Positions 1-7,839 of a stretch of DNA of 64,000 nt are shown in pieces. Both the position numbers and the translations under genes were made by a program. The notes under the pieces were generated by a model, which was given only the letters and a program-made list of their open reading frames with translations, was not told where the DNA came from and searched no databases. The stretch lies in contig OZ245999.1 of assembly GCA_965230265.1 (NCBI GenBank), positions 2,480,001 through 2,544,000 of the forward strand, in the 5' to 3' direction. This stretch comes from JAJFKX01 sp965230265 (lineage in GTDB: Bacteria > Pseudomonadota > Gammaproteobacteria > Xanthomonadales > Wenzhouxiangellaceae). Position 1 is the first letter of the stretch; every line of letters starts with the position of its first letter.

Positions 1-802
1 AGATGCCAGCGGTGCTGCCGGCATTCAAGCCGATCTGCGTACCTTTCAAAGCCTTGGTGTGCACGGCTGCTCAGTCATTACTGCAATAACGGCGCAAGGC
101 AACCAGTCATCCAGTCACTCGCACTCCTTCATTTCACAAGCTGTGGATTTGCCGGTTTTTAAGCAACAGTTACTGATGTTACTGCACGATTTTGAGATCG
201 CCGCGGTTAAAACCGGCATGCTGGCCACACCTGCTCAGGTAGAGTGTTTGGCCAAAACACTGCCGGCACAATTGCCGCTGGTCATCGATCCGGTATTACA
301 GACCAGTAGCGGCCACTTATTGATTAATGACAAAACCCTATCTGCCATTCGACAATGGTTGTTACCGCGCGCATGGCTGATCACGCCTAACCTGCCTGAA
401 TTACAACAACTGACTGGAGCACATCAAGCTGATGCTGCGCCAGCAAGCATTATCAAAAGCCTGCTGAACACAGGTTGCAAGGCAGTACTGGTTAAAGGCG
501 GCCATGCTGAATCACAGCAGTTATGTGATGTGCTTTATCAGTATGATTCACAGCGCAGATTGCATAAACACCAATACCAACATGCGCGCCAGCCTGGCCA
601 GTATCGCGGCACCGGCTGTGTGTTATCAGCGGCCATCGCAACCCATATTGCGCGCAGTAAAAGCACTGCTTCTAGCAACCTGCAAGATGCCTGTAAGCTA
701 GCGATTGACTATTTACAGACCTGTATTGCCGATACTCCCACACCAGCCAATGACGAAGCCGCTATACTGCGGCATCCATCACCGACAACTGATCACCCAT
801 AA
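1..802 (+). CDS. thiD: Hydroxymethylpyrimidine/phosphomethylpyrimidine kinase, 5' end outside window
   Basis: Cytoplasmic kinase that phosphorylates hydroxymethylpyrimidine and then its monophosphate to supply the pyrimidine half of thiamine. The frame is open from base 2, so the start codon lies to the left; the GTG at 59 is internal. Visible ribokinase-fold motifs are DASGAAGIQADLRTF at the left edge (usual form DPSGGAGIQAD), KTGML, VIDPVL, TPNLPE, KGGH and the C-terminal GTGCVLSAAIATHIA anion-hole segment. The stop at 800-802 is 2 bases before the next gene, so co-transcription with the following dehydrogenase is likely. No other thiamine gene is visible nearby. The family call is firm. 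Confidence 0.93.
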   Translation, partial: DASGAAGIQADLRTFQSLGVHGCSVITAITAQGNQSSSHSHSFISQAVDLPVFKQQLLMLLHDFEIAAVKTGMLATPAQVECLAKTLPAQLPLVIDPVLQTSSGHLLINDKTLSAIRQWLLPRAWLITPNLPELQQLTGAHQADAAPASIIKSLLNTGCKAVLVKGGHAESQQLCDVLYQYDSQRRLHKHQYQHARQPGQYRGTGCVLSAAIATHIARSKSTASSNLQDACKLAIDYLQTCIADTPTPANDEAAILRHPSPTTDHP

Positions 803-804
803 CT

Positions 805-1566
805 ATGCAAGCACACCAAAACAAAGTTTTTATTATCACCGGGTCCAGCCGCGGCATTGGCCGGGCTACCGCTGAACAGTTGGCACAGCAAGGAGCGCGT
901 GTGGTTATCTCCAGCCGCACTCAGGAGGCCTGTGACAAAGTGGCTGCAGCCATTAATGACTCTGGTGGCGAGGCCATCGCCATTGCCTGTCATATCGGTA
1001 AAGATGAACAGCTTGGTATGCTGGTTAATAAAACTGTTGAACATTATGGGCAACTCGATGGTTTGGTATGCAATGCTGCCAGTAACCCTGTGTATGGACC
1101 CATGCAAGCACTGGAACAATCGGCATTCGATACCATCATGCACAACAATTTATGGAGTCAGATCGAGCTATGCCGTCAGGCAGCACCACATATTTCTCAA
1201 CAAAAAGGGGCGATGGTACTGGTATCCAGCGTGGCTGGTCTAAGTGGTCAAAAAATGCTCGGTGCTTATGCCATTTCCAAAGCCGGCGAAATGCAGTTGG
1301 CCCGTAATCTGGCAGTCGAGTTGGGCACACAGAATATTCGTATAAATGCAGTTGCACCAGGGCTGATTCGTACTGATTTTTCTCAAGCACTGCTGGCCAA
1401 TGACAAACAGGTCGCTTTTTTGGAACGCAGCCTACCGGCTGGCCGTATTGGTGAACCCGATGATATTGCCGGGGTGATTAATTTCTTACTGTCCGATGCA
1501 GCCGCTTATATCACTGGCCAAACCATTGTCGCCGATGGCGGCATGACCATTGCTCAATCACTATAA
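805..1566 (+). CDS. SDR family NAD(P)-dependent oxidoreductase (DHRS4-like)
   Basis: A 253-residue classical short-chain dehydrogenase with the complete catalytic set: TGSSRGIG cofactor-binding loop at about residues 12-19, NAA at 90-92, Ser near 142, and YxxxK at Tyr155/Lys159. The C-terminal ITGQTIVADGGMT segment is typical of the glucose-1-dehydrogenase and DHRS4-like branch. The substrate cannot be read from sequence; ketone/alcohol interconversion with NAD(P)H is the family reaction. It starts 2 bases after thiD and is followed 42 bases later by a second, more distant SDR, so the three probably share a transcript ending at the hairpin at 2441. Confidence 0.88.
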   Translation: MQAHQNKVFIITGSSRGIGRATAEQLAQQGARVVISSRTQEACDKVAAAINDSGGEAIAIACHIGKDEQLGMLVNKTVEHYGQLDGLVCNAASNPVYGPMQALEQSAFDTIMHNNLWSQIELCRQAAPHISQQKGAMVLVSSVAGLSGQKMLGAYAISKAGEMQLARNLAVELGTQNIRINAVAPGLIRTDFSQALLANDKQVAFLERSLPAGRIGEPDDIAGVINFLLSDAAAYITGQTIVADGGMTIAQSL

Positions 1567-1608
1567 AGGCCTGTCACAGGCCTCACAGCATTCAATCAGG
1601 TTATCCGC

Positions 1609-2421
1609 ATGCAACACATTCAACATCAAACCGTTTTAATCACCGGCGCTGGCAGCGGGCTTGGACGAGCCATGGCCTGTCACTTTGCCGATAATGGCTG
1701 GCAAGTCGGCATTACCGATGCCAGCCTTGAACGTGCTCAGGAAACCCTTTCCGGCCATTCATTTCCGCAAGGCAGTTTTGCATGTGAGCTGGATGTCACC
1801 AATGCTGAACAGTGGCAGCAGGTTCACAATAAAATCTTAGACGACTGGCAGGGACTCGGTGTCATTATTAACAATGCCGGTGTCGCTGCTGCCGGACCAA
1901 TGCAGTTGGAAAGCCTGGAAAATTGGGAATGGTTATTCAGTATCAATGTATTTGGTGTGGTTCAAGGTTGCCGGCAGTTTTTGCCGATGCTGATTAAACA
2001 AAACAGTGGTCATATCGTTAATATCGCCAGTTTTGCCGCACTCGCCGGGGCGCCTGGTATGAGCAACTACGGTGCCAGCAAAGCCTGTGTATTTGCTGCT
2101 TCAGAAAGTTTGCATACTGAACTGGCTGCCACCAACATCAGCGTCACCGTGGCCTGCCCGGCATTTATCCAGACCGATTTAATCAGCACCATGCGGGCAC
2201 CAGAGGATAGCTATAAAAAACGCGCACAACGATGGATGGATACATCCGGCTTTACCACAGCAGATTTTGGTAAAGCCGTGTTTGATGCTGTCAGCTCTCA
2301 GCGCTTCCTGTTATTAACTCACAGCTCCACACGCTGGCTGTGGCGATTGAAACGCTGGATGCCGAGTGTTTATTACTGGACGCTAAGACGCAGTGTGCGT
2401 AAATACGCACAGAAAACTTAA
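1609..2421 (+). CDS. SDR family oxidoreductase, extended C-terminus
   Basis: A 270-residue short-chain dehydrogenase: TGAGSGLG at residues 12-19, NNAG at 88-91, Ser141, Tyr154 and Lys158. The C-terminal 60 residues are rich in Arg and Trp and lack the usual DGG end, resembling SDRs that act on bulky or membrane-associated substrates; the substrate is unknown. Only moderately similar to the SDR just upstream, so this is not a recent duplication. It is the last gene before a strong bidirectional hairpin. Confidence 0.85.
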   Translation: MQHIQHQTVLITGAGSGLGRAMACHFADNGWQVGITDASLERAQETLSGHSFPQGSFACELDVTNAEQWQQVHNKILDDWQGLGVIINNAGVAAAGPMQLESLENWEWLFSINVFGVVQGCRQFLPMLIKQNSGHIVNIASFAALAGAPGMSNYGASKACVFAASESLHTELAATNISVTVACPAFIQTDLISTMRAPEDSYKKRAQRWMDTSGFTTADFGKAVFDAVSSQRFLLLTHSSTRWLWRLKRWMPSVYYWTLRRSVRKYAQKT

Positions 2422-2440
2422 ACCAGGGATAAAAACATAA

Positions 2441-2472
2441 GGTGATTCCGACTTTCGCGGGAATCACCTTTT
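2441..2472. terminator. Bidirectional rho-independent terminator
   Basis: GGTGATTCC at 2441-2449 pairs with GGAATCACC at 2460-2468, followed by TTTT on the plus strand. An A-rich stretch (2430-2440) precedes the stem, which gives T residues on the minus strand. It sits between converging genes: the SDR ending at 2421 and the isocitrate dehydrogenase ending at 2505. Confidence 0.85.
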
Positions 2473-2504
2473 AGAATGATATCTGTGCGCAAATGGATGT
2501 CTTT

Positions 2505-3518
2505 TTAAAGTCGCTCATAAATGGCATCCGCGATTGACTGGGTACTGCCATCACCGCCCAAGTCCGGGGTCACACGGTCACTGGCAACAACCGTTTCGCG
2601 AATGGCATTGCGTAAACGGTTGGCTTTATCGGTCATATCCAGGTGATCAAGCATCATCGCAGCAGCCAGCATCAATGCACAGGGGTTGGCAATGCCCTGC
2701 CCGGCAATATCCGGAGCAGAACCATGAACCGCTTCAAACATAGAAGCCTGCTCACCGATGTTGGCACCCGGCGCCAGGCCCAGGCCACCCACCAAACCGG
2801 CACATAAATCTGAAATAATATCGCCAAACAAATTGGTGGTCACAATCACATCAAACTGTTCAGGATTCATCACCAGCTTCATACAGGTGGCATCGACAAT
2901 CATTTCCTGGAATTCAATGTCCGAATAGTCTTCAGCCACTTTACGTGCCGTATCCAAAAACAAACCTGATACCGCTTTTAGAATATTGGCTTTATGTACT
3001 GCGGTGACTTTTTTACGACCCTGTTGTCGAGCCAGATCAAACGCGTAGCGCACAATCCGCTCACTGGCGTACCGGGTATTGACCATTTTCGATTCAGCCC
3101 GCTCACCATCTTCACTGACCATGGCATCCAATGCCAAATAGGCCCCTTCAGTATTTTCCCGAACGGTAATTAAATCAATATCATCATAGCGTGCCAGCGT
3201 ACCTGGGAAAGTCAGCGCAGGTCGCACATTGGCATACATATCAAAATGTTTACGCAGGGTGACATTTAATGAACGAAAACCACCACCAACGGGCGTTGTC
3301 AATGGACCTTTCAACAATACTTTACGGTTGGCAATGGTTTCCAGGGTTCGCTCGGGTAGCAACTCACCGTTTTTTTCCAGCGAGGCAACGCCTGCTTCTG
3401 CGTATTCAAACGCCAGACCACAATCCAGACGCTCCAATGCACCAACCGTTACACGTGTAATTTCCGGACCAATGCCATCGCCAGGTATCACTGCGATGGT
3501 GTGTGGGGTTTGCGACAT
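2505..3518 (-). CDS. Isocitrate dehydrogenase, NAD-dependent type
   Basis: Decarboxylating beta-hydroxyacid dehydrogenase of the IDH/IPMDH family, 337 residues, the short form typical of NAD-linked isocitrate dehydrogenase. Substrate-site residues are present: Ser83 and Arg89 in SLNVTLRK, Arg99, Arg120 in RENTEG, Lys176, and Asp233/Asp237 for the metal. The cofactor loop reads HGSAPDIAGQ: Asp-Ile after AP, where NADP enzymes carry Lys-Tyr, indicates NAD preference. The TCA cycle step isocitrate to 2-oxoglutarate is expected, although homoisocitrate or isopropylmalate relatives share the fold. It lies 75 bases downstream of grxC on the same strand. Confidence 0.9.
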   Translation of the reverse strand: MSQTPHTIAVIPGDGIGPEITRVTVGALERLDCGLAFEYAEAGVASLEKNGELLPERTLETIANRKVLLKGPLTTPVGGGFRSLNVTLRKHFDMYANVRPALTFPGTLARYDDIDLITVRENTEGAYLALDAMVSEDGERAESKMVNTRYASERIVRYAFDLARQQGRKKVTAVHKANILKAVSGLFLDTARKVAEDYSDIEFQEMIVDATCMKLVMNPEQFDVIVTTNLFGDIISDLCAGLVGGLGLAPGANIGEQASMFEAVHGSAPDIAGQGIANPCALMLAAAMMLDHLDMTDKANRLRNAIRETVVASDRVTPDLGGDGSTQSIADAIYERL

Positions 3519-3593
3519 AATGTGTGTTCCTTAGGTAATATTTACCGGTTTATTGTTATCACTAATCTTGCTGATCATTGGTTCCAGCCAAGC

Positions 3594-3851
3594 TTAACCA
3601 ACCGCCTTTAACATATCGTCCAACATGCCTGCGCGCTCCAGTGCAGCCAAATCATCATAACCGCCAACATGTTGACCGTTGATGAAAATCTGCGGCACAG
3701 TATGCCGGCCAGCACGATCAATCATTTTAGCGCGTAGATCCTGATCACCATCAATGGCAATCTCGCTGTAGGCGGCTTTTTTTTGCTTCAGCAAGTCTTT
3801 GGCCATATGGCAGTAAGGACAGGTATTTTTGGTGTATATTTCTATGCTCAT
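3594..3851 (-). CDS. grxC: Glutaredoxin 3
   Basis: An 85-residue glutaredoxin with the dithiol active site CPYC at residues 11-14, the cis-proline TVPQIF segment and the GGYDDL glutathione-binding end. A cytoplasmic glutathione-dependent disulfide and mixed-disulfide reductase. It starts 15 bases after the end of tusE, so it likely reads from the tus promoter and may support the redox cycling of that sulfur relay. Length matches the family. Confidence 0.95.
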   Translation of the reverse strand: MSIEIYTKNTCPYCHMAKDLLKQKKAAYSEIAIDGDQDLRAKMIDRAGRHTVPQIFINGQHVGGYDDLAALERAGMLDDMLKAVG

Positions 3852-3866
3852 TTACTTTCTCAATGT

Positions 3867-4184
3867 CTAAATACAACTCACCGGTTTGGGCAAACCAGCA
3901 TAACAAGCCAACTGTCTTGCAGGTGAATCGGCAAACAACCGATATAAATAGCGACTGGATGCTTTATCCGGCCCTAAACGACGTTTGACCGCCGCTACCA
4001 GCAAACGCATCCCAGGCGCAGTATCATAATCGTCATGGTAGCTGCGTACAAAGTCGATCAACTCCCAATGTTCACTATCTAACTGAACATCATCGCACCC
4101 AGCCAGCCATTGTGCGACTTCAGGCGTCCAATCACTGGCATTTCGCAGATGACCGTGTTCATCCAACGGTGGTGGCATGCTCAT
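3867..4184 (-). CDS. tusE: Sulfur relay protein TusE (DsrC family)
   Basis: Final sulfur carrier from the TusBCD complex to MnmA in 2-thiouridine modification of tRNA wobble position 34. The ATG at 4184 gives 105 residues, close to the usual 109; a longer open frame to 4250 would overlap tusB by 61 bases and is not supported. The C-terminal arm ends AGLPKPVSCI with the essential penultimate cysteine. A second cysteine lies ten positions upstream of it (nine residues between), one residue closer than the DsrC CysB arrangement as I recall it, so TusE rather than a dissimilatory DsrC is the better call. Confidence 0.92.
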   Translation of the reverse strand: MSMPPPLDEHGHLRNASDWTPEVAQWLAGCDDVQLDSEHWELIDFVRSYHDDYDTAPGMRLLVAAVKRRLGPDKASSRYLYRLFADSPARQLACYAGLPKPVSCI

Positions 4185-4189
4185 TGCTG

Positions 4190-4498
4190 TTACACCCAGG
4201 TTTGCTGCAGTGGATACTGCTGTTCCAACAGGCTCAGCACCTGATTCCAATTAACCAGCTTTACAAATGGAGGCACTTGCCCGGTTAATCCAGCCTGTTC
4301 GACTGATTCTGACAGTGCATAGAGCTTGATCGCTGTTTCATCCTGTAACCTAGGGTCGCTTAACAACCACACATGACGCCCCATCAACAACACAGCATCG
4401 CCTGGCAGAGATGATGTCAAACACTGCTGATAACTGGCATGCAGTGCACGATGCCCCATTAACCAGTGCCAACGCTGTTGCAATAACTCACTCATCAT
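4190..4498 (-). CDS. tusB: Sulfur relay subunit TusB (DsrH family)
   Basis: A 102-residue DsrH-fold subunit of the cytoplasmic TusBCD hexamer, which takes persulfide sulfur from TusA. Sequence conservation in this subunit is low; the call rests on its size, the GDAVLLMG and KLYAL segments and its position between tusC (3 bases upstream) and tusE (5 bases downstream). Two adjacent ATG codons (4498 and 4495) could both serve as start. Confidence 0.85.
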   Translation of the reverse strand: MMSELLQQRWHWLMGHRALHASYQQCLTSSLPGDAVLLMGRHVWLLSDPRLQDETAIKLYALSESVEQAGLTGQVPPFVKLVNWNQVLSLLEQQYPLQQTWV

Positions 4499-4501
4499 CG
4501 A

Positions 4502-4840
4502 TCACCCATGCAATAGGTGCTGACAACCAGCCATTGCTGTAGCCAGCTGCAGGTTGCTCATCGCGGTAACACGCAACCCTGACCTTGTAACTTTGTCAGG
4601 CATTGCCAGCTCAGATTCTGCAGGAATGCAAACCTCAGCACCCAGCTCAATCAACATCGCCCATAATTTGCTCCAGCCGTTTTCCTGGACCTGATCTGGA
4701 TAAAGGTCATATAACGCATCACCCAACAAAAACACTTTAACGGGTAGCTCCATGCTGGCAAATGCCAATGGCAAATCAATCCGCTCACGACCATAACGGT
4801 TAGCGCTGGCTTGTAAAATTATTCCAATACAGTGGCTCAT
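4502..4840 (-). CDS. tusC: Sulfur relay subunit TusC (DsrF family)
   Basis: A 112-residue DsrF-fold subunit of TusBCD. It shows the family pattern of a short first strand, a Leu-Ala-Phe-Ala helix (DLPLAFASMELPVKVFLLGD) and a Gly-Asp loop. The start overlaps the tusD stop by 4 bases, the usual sign of translational coupling. The order tusD-tusC-tusB-tusE is that of known gammaproteobacterial clusters. Confidence 0.88.
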   Translation of the reverse strand: MSHCIGIILQASANRYGRERIDLPLAFASMELPVKVFLLGDALYDLYPDQVQENGWSKLWAMLIELGAEVCIPAESELAMPDKVTRSGLRVTAMSNLQLATAMAGCQHLLHG

Positions 4841-5214
4841 ACTGAAAATGTCATCACATGTTGCGATTGTTCTGTCATCATCGCCAGCTCGGTTAAGCCA
4901 GATACCTGCCAGCCTGTCGATAACTCATCAACAGAACGGCGGGCATAGGCAGCACGGCATACCAGTAAACGCACTGCCTGATTGTTCTGCGCCATTGATT
5001 GATAACTCTGCTGCAAATCATTTAACCCATCATCCAATGCTGCAATTGCCTGTGCATGCAGCACCCCGTCACCATCAAAAAACACCACTGTCTGCTCATC
5101 ACGCTGTACCGCCTGGTGAACACAGTCCCAGGCCAAGCGCGCATTGTGAGTGCTCGGTGCGCAATGAATAACGATCAGCCATTTAATGGAAGGGATATTT
5201 GAATCATTGATCAT
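4837..5214 (-). CDS. tusD: Sulfur relay subunit TusD (DsrE family)
   Basis: A 125-residue DsrE-fold subunit carrying the sulfur-accepting cysteine of the TusBCD complex. The LLVCRAAYARRSV segment aligns with the region around the active-site cysteine of TusD proteins. First gene of the minus-strand operon tusD-tusC-tusB-tusE-grxC. It is divergent from bepA with only 49 bases between the start codons, so the two promoters must overlap. Confidence 0.87.
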   Translation of the reverse strand: MINDSNIPSIKWLIVIHCAPSTHNARLAWDCVHQAVQRDEQTVVFFDGDGVLHAQAIAALDDGLNDLQQSYQSMAQNNQAVRLLVCRAAYARRSVDELSTGWQVSGLTELAMMTEQSQHVMTFSV

Positions 5215-5254
5215 CTGACAATTTTAACAAAACCCTAAGCATCTACCTGTGTAA

Positions 5255-5260
5255 TATAAT
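5255..5260 (+). promoter_or_regulatory. Consensus -10 hexamer next to the bepA start
   Basis: A perfect TATAAT lies 3 bases before the first ATG of the bepA frame. No good -35 is visible 16-18 bases upstream. If used, transcription would begin near 5267, inside the longest reading frame, so translation would have to start at a later GTG or TTG codon, or the hexamer is fortuitous. Confidence 0.35.
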
Positions 5261-5263
5261 GGC

Positions 5264-6880
5264 ATGATACTCAGTGCAACTCTTGGTGCAGTTCACCGGT
5301 CCTATGCTTTTGTGAAAACTCAACCTACAAAATACTCCCGCAATACGATTCAGGTAGCGTCTGCCTGGTTGTCACGGTTTCAGTATCAATGTCAGCAGTG
5401 TCTGCTGGCAACCGGTTTGTGTGGCGCAGTATTTTTATCGGGAATGCAACCATTATTCGCCCAGGAAGATCGCATTCAACTACCTGATCTGGGCGCTTCT
5501 GCTGATGCCATTTTCTCTGATGGTGAAGAACGTTCTTACGCTCGGCAGTTGATTTATCAACTGCGTCAGTTTGGCCTGTTGATAGAAGACCCCCAGGTTA
5601 ACGAGTTTTTTAGTGACATGGGCTATCGGTTGATTTCCCACAGCGATGAACCCGACCGCCCCTATCATTTTGTCGTACTGAACGAACCCAATATCAACGC
5701 TTTTGCAGCACCCGGCGGGGTCATCGCTTTGCACAGCGGCATGATTTTGGTGGCAGATGAAGAAAGCGAAATTGCCGGTGTGCTCGCGCATGAAATCGTC
5801 CATGTCACCCAAAACCATCTGGAACGCAGTTTTGAAGAAGCCCGCAAGCTGAGTATTCCTCTGGCTTTGCTGGCAGTGGGCTTAATTGCAGTTGGCGGTG
5901 TCGGGGCAATCGCACCTGCACTGCTTGGAACCCAGGGCCTATCAGCACAGTCGCAAATCAATTTTACCCGCCAGAATGAATATGAGGCCGATCGCCTCGG
6001 CATTCAGATTCTGGTTGCTGCCAATTACAACCCCCATGCCATGGCCAGCATGTTTGCAAAACTGGGTCGTGCATCACGTAACTTTGCTATCCGGGTGCCT
6101 GAGTATCTACGTACTCATCCGATTACCACTACCCGAATCGCCGAAGCCAAAAACCGTGCTGACAACCTGCCACCTGGACGCTATATCGAAGATATCGACT
6201 TTTTCCTGATGCAGGCGCGTATTCGTGCGCTGGTCAGTCAGTTCCCGCAAGATGCCATAAAGTATTTCCGGGAAGAACTGGCTATGGGTAATCACCGGTT
6301 CCCGGATGCCAGCCGTTATGGTCTGGTACTGGCTCTGCAGCAAGCCAGCCGCTTTGAAGATGCTGACCGTATTATTGATGGTCTGTTAGAAACAGCACCA
6401 AGGAAGCTGGCTTATCAAATTGAAAAAGCCCATATCGATATTGGCCTGGGCAATCAGCAGGCGGCCATGGATCGTTTTGCCTTGTTATATCAACAGTATT
6501 CAGGCAACCGTATTCTGGCGCGCTATTACGCAGAGGCTTTACTGACCGCAAATCAACCGATCATGGCCCTGGACGCACTCAATATTCTGCGCCAGGAAAT
6601 ATTGCAAAACCGCTCTGACCCAGTCCTGCACGAGTTGCTGGCGCAGGCAGCCAATCAATCAGGCGATGACGTACGTGCCACAAGCGCCAGTGCCGAGGCT
6701 GCCTATTGGCGCGGAGAAATTTATGCCGCCATTATTCAACTGCAGCGTTTGAGTGAGCGCGAAGACCTGGATTATTACCAACGTGCCCGTGTGACTGCGC
6801 GGCTGTCGGAAATTCGCTTGGAATTCGAACAGCTGGTTCGGTTGGGCTACATCAACAGCACCACCAGTCCAGGACCATAG
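5264..6880 (+). CDS. bepA: M48 family metalloprotease/chaperone with TPR repeats, BepA-like
   Basis: Periplasmic zinc metallopeptidase that, in the BepA family, assists or degrades LptD and BamA during outer-membrane assembly. The longest frame gives 538 residues. A hydrophobic export segment (about residues 47-66, ending near FAQE) lies far from the N-terminus, so the true start may be downstream, for example GTG 5312 or TTG 5369. HEIVH at residues 176-180 is the zinc motif and NEYEAD at 238-243 supplies the third ligand. A hydrophobic glycine/alanine-rich stretch (198-222) follows the active site, and TPR-like helices fill roughly 300-520. No clear Shine-Dalgarno precedes ATG 5264. Confidence 0.88.
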   Translation: MILSATLGAVHRSYAFVKTQPTKYSRNTIQVASAWLSRFQYQCQQCLLATGLCGAVFLSGMQPLFAQEDRIQLPDLGASADAIFSDGEERSYARQLIYQLRQFGLLIEDPQVNEFFSDMGYRLISHSDEPDRPYHFVVLNEPNINAFAAPGGVIALHSGMILVADEESEIAGVLAHEIVHVTQNHLERSFEEARKLSIPLALLAVGLIAVGGVGAIAPALLGTQGLSAQSQINFTRQNEYEADRLGIQILVAANYNPHAMASMFAKLGRASRNFAIRVPEYLRTHPITTTRIAEAKNRADNLPPGRYIEDIDFFLMQARIRALVSQFPQDAIKYFREELAMGNHRFPDASRYGLVLALQQASRFEDADRIIDGLLETAPRKLAYQIEKAHIDIGLGNQQAAMDRFALLYQQYSGNRILARYYAEALLTANQPIMALDALNILRQEILQNRSDPVLHELLAQAANQSGDDVRATSASAEAAYWRGEIYAAIIQLQRLSEREDLDYYQRARVTARLSEIRLEFEQLVRLGYINSTTSPGP

Positions 6881-6912
6881 CATTAGTCTGGGTTTGACTG
6901 ATAGTCCATTCA

Positions 6913-6934
6913 GCGGCAGCCAATATTCTGCCGC
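6913..6934 (+). terminator. Hairpin after bepA, no U-tract
   Basis: GCGGCAG (6913-6919) and CTGCCGC (6928-6934) form a perfect 7-bp stem with an 8-base loop, 33 bases after the bepA stop. No T-run follows, so it may only pause or stabilise the transcript rather than terminate it. Confidence 0.4.
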
Positions 6935-7000
6935 AACTTCAAACGCGCTTCATACAACACTCTAATACCAAGTACAGCAGTCCATGATGCTTTTGCGACA

Positions 7001-7055
7001 CTGTCATCTGACTGCCATGGTTTTGTCATAATTTCGTCATAACAAACGATATAAT
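7001..7055 (+). promoter_or_regulatory. Double Pho box and -10 of the phoB operon
   Basis: Four heptamers spaced exactly 11 bases apart: CTGTCAT at 7001, CTGCCAT at 7012, TTGTCAT at 7023 and TCGTCAT at 7034. This is the PhoB recognition pattern (CTGTCAT repeats with 4-base spacers), present as two complete boxes. A perfect TATAAT at 7050-7055 begins 9 bases after the last heptamer, the geometry expected when PhoB replaces a -35 element. Transcription would start near 7062, giving a leader of about 28 bases to the phoB ATG. It predicts autoregulation of phoBR and phosphate-starvation control of the genes to 14945. Confidence 0.9.
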
Positions 7056-7089
7056 TAGAGGTTCTATTATCCATCACTGGGATTTGTGC

Positions 7090-7839
7090 ATGTACACCTC
7101 CAGTCATACCAGTTCCATTAACAGCCCTGGTAAAAATGCTGACGTGCTGGTTGTTGACGACGAGCCAGCCATCCGTGAGATGCTCGAATTTGCATTAATG
7201 CGGGCTGGCATGTCACCGCGTACAGCCGCTGGTGCCGAAGACGCACTCAGCGCTATTGCTGATAAGCGCCCTGATATTTTGCTGTTGGACTGGATGATGC
7301 CTGGCATCAGTGGCCTGGATTTGGCTCGACGTCTTCGCCGCGAAGAGCTCACCCGTGATTTACCCATCATCATGCTCACTGCACGTACTGCCGAAGATGA
7401 TCGTGTACATGGGCTGAATTCCGGCGCTGATGACTATATTGTTAAGCCCTTCTCACCGCGCGAGTTGATCGCTCGCGTTAACGCCATGCTGCGCCGCACC
7501 AACCCCACCGATCCCAGCGGTCAAATCAGTGTGGAAGGTTTAACACTGGACAGTGAAAGTCACCAGGTCCTGGCACATGGAAAACCCGTGCATATGGGGC
7601 CTACTGAATACCGTTTGTTAGCGTTTTTCATTCAGCATATTGGCAAAGCCTATAACCGCAGCCAACTATTGGATAATGTCTGGGGAACCAATGTTTATGT
7701 TGAGGAACGCACGGTTGATGTCCACATACGCCGTTTGCGCAAAGCTTTAGAACCGCATGGTCTGGAGCATTATATTCAGACCATCCGTGGTCACGGCTAT
7801 CGATTCTCGCCTCCACAAAGCAAAACCAAATCACGATGA
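7090..7839 (+). CDS. phoB: Phosphate regulon response regulator PhoB
   Basis: OmpR/PhoB-class transcription activator of 249 residues. The receiver domain (about 18-135) has the Asp-Asp pair at 23-24, the phospho-acceptor Asp67 in LLLDWMMPG and Lys in VKPF. The winged-helix DNA-binding domain (about 145-245) ends with the typical RTVDVHIRRLRK recognition helix and RGHGYRF hairpin. ATG 7090 is chosen over the in-frame TTG at 7084; GGGA lies 8 bases upstream of the ATG. It overlaps phoR by 4 bases. A four-repeat Pho box upstream argues for autoregulation. Confidence 0.96.
   Translation: MYTSSHTSSINSPGKNADVLVVDDEPAIREMLEFALMRAGMSPRTAAGAEDALSAIADKRPDILLLDWMMPGISGLDLARRLRREELTRDLPIIMLTARTAEDDRVHGLNSGADDYIVKPFSPRELIARVNAMLRRTNPTDPSGQISVEGLTLDSESHQVLAHGKPVHMGPTEYRLLAFFIQHIGKAYNRSQLLDNVWGTNVYVEERTVDVHIRRLRKALEPHGLEHYIQTIRGHGYRFSPPQSKTKSR

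Noticed and set aside
3867..4184. DsrC of dissimilatory sulfur oxidation
   Set aside because: The second cysteine is at the wrong spacing and no dsrAB, aprAB or other dissimilatory gene is nearby; the tusBCD neighbours fit the tRNA thiolation relay.
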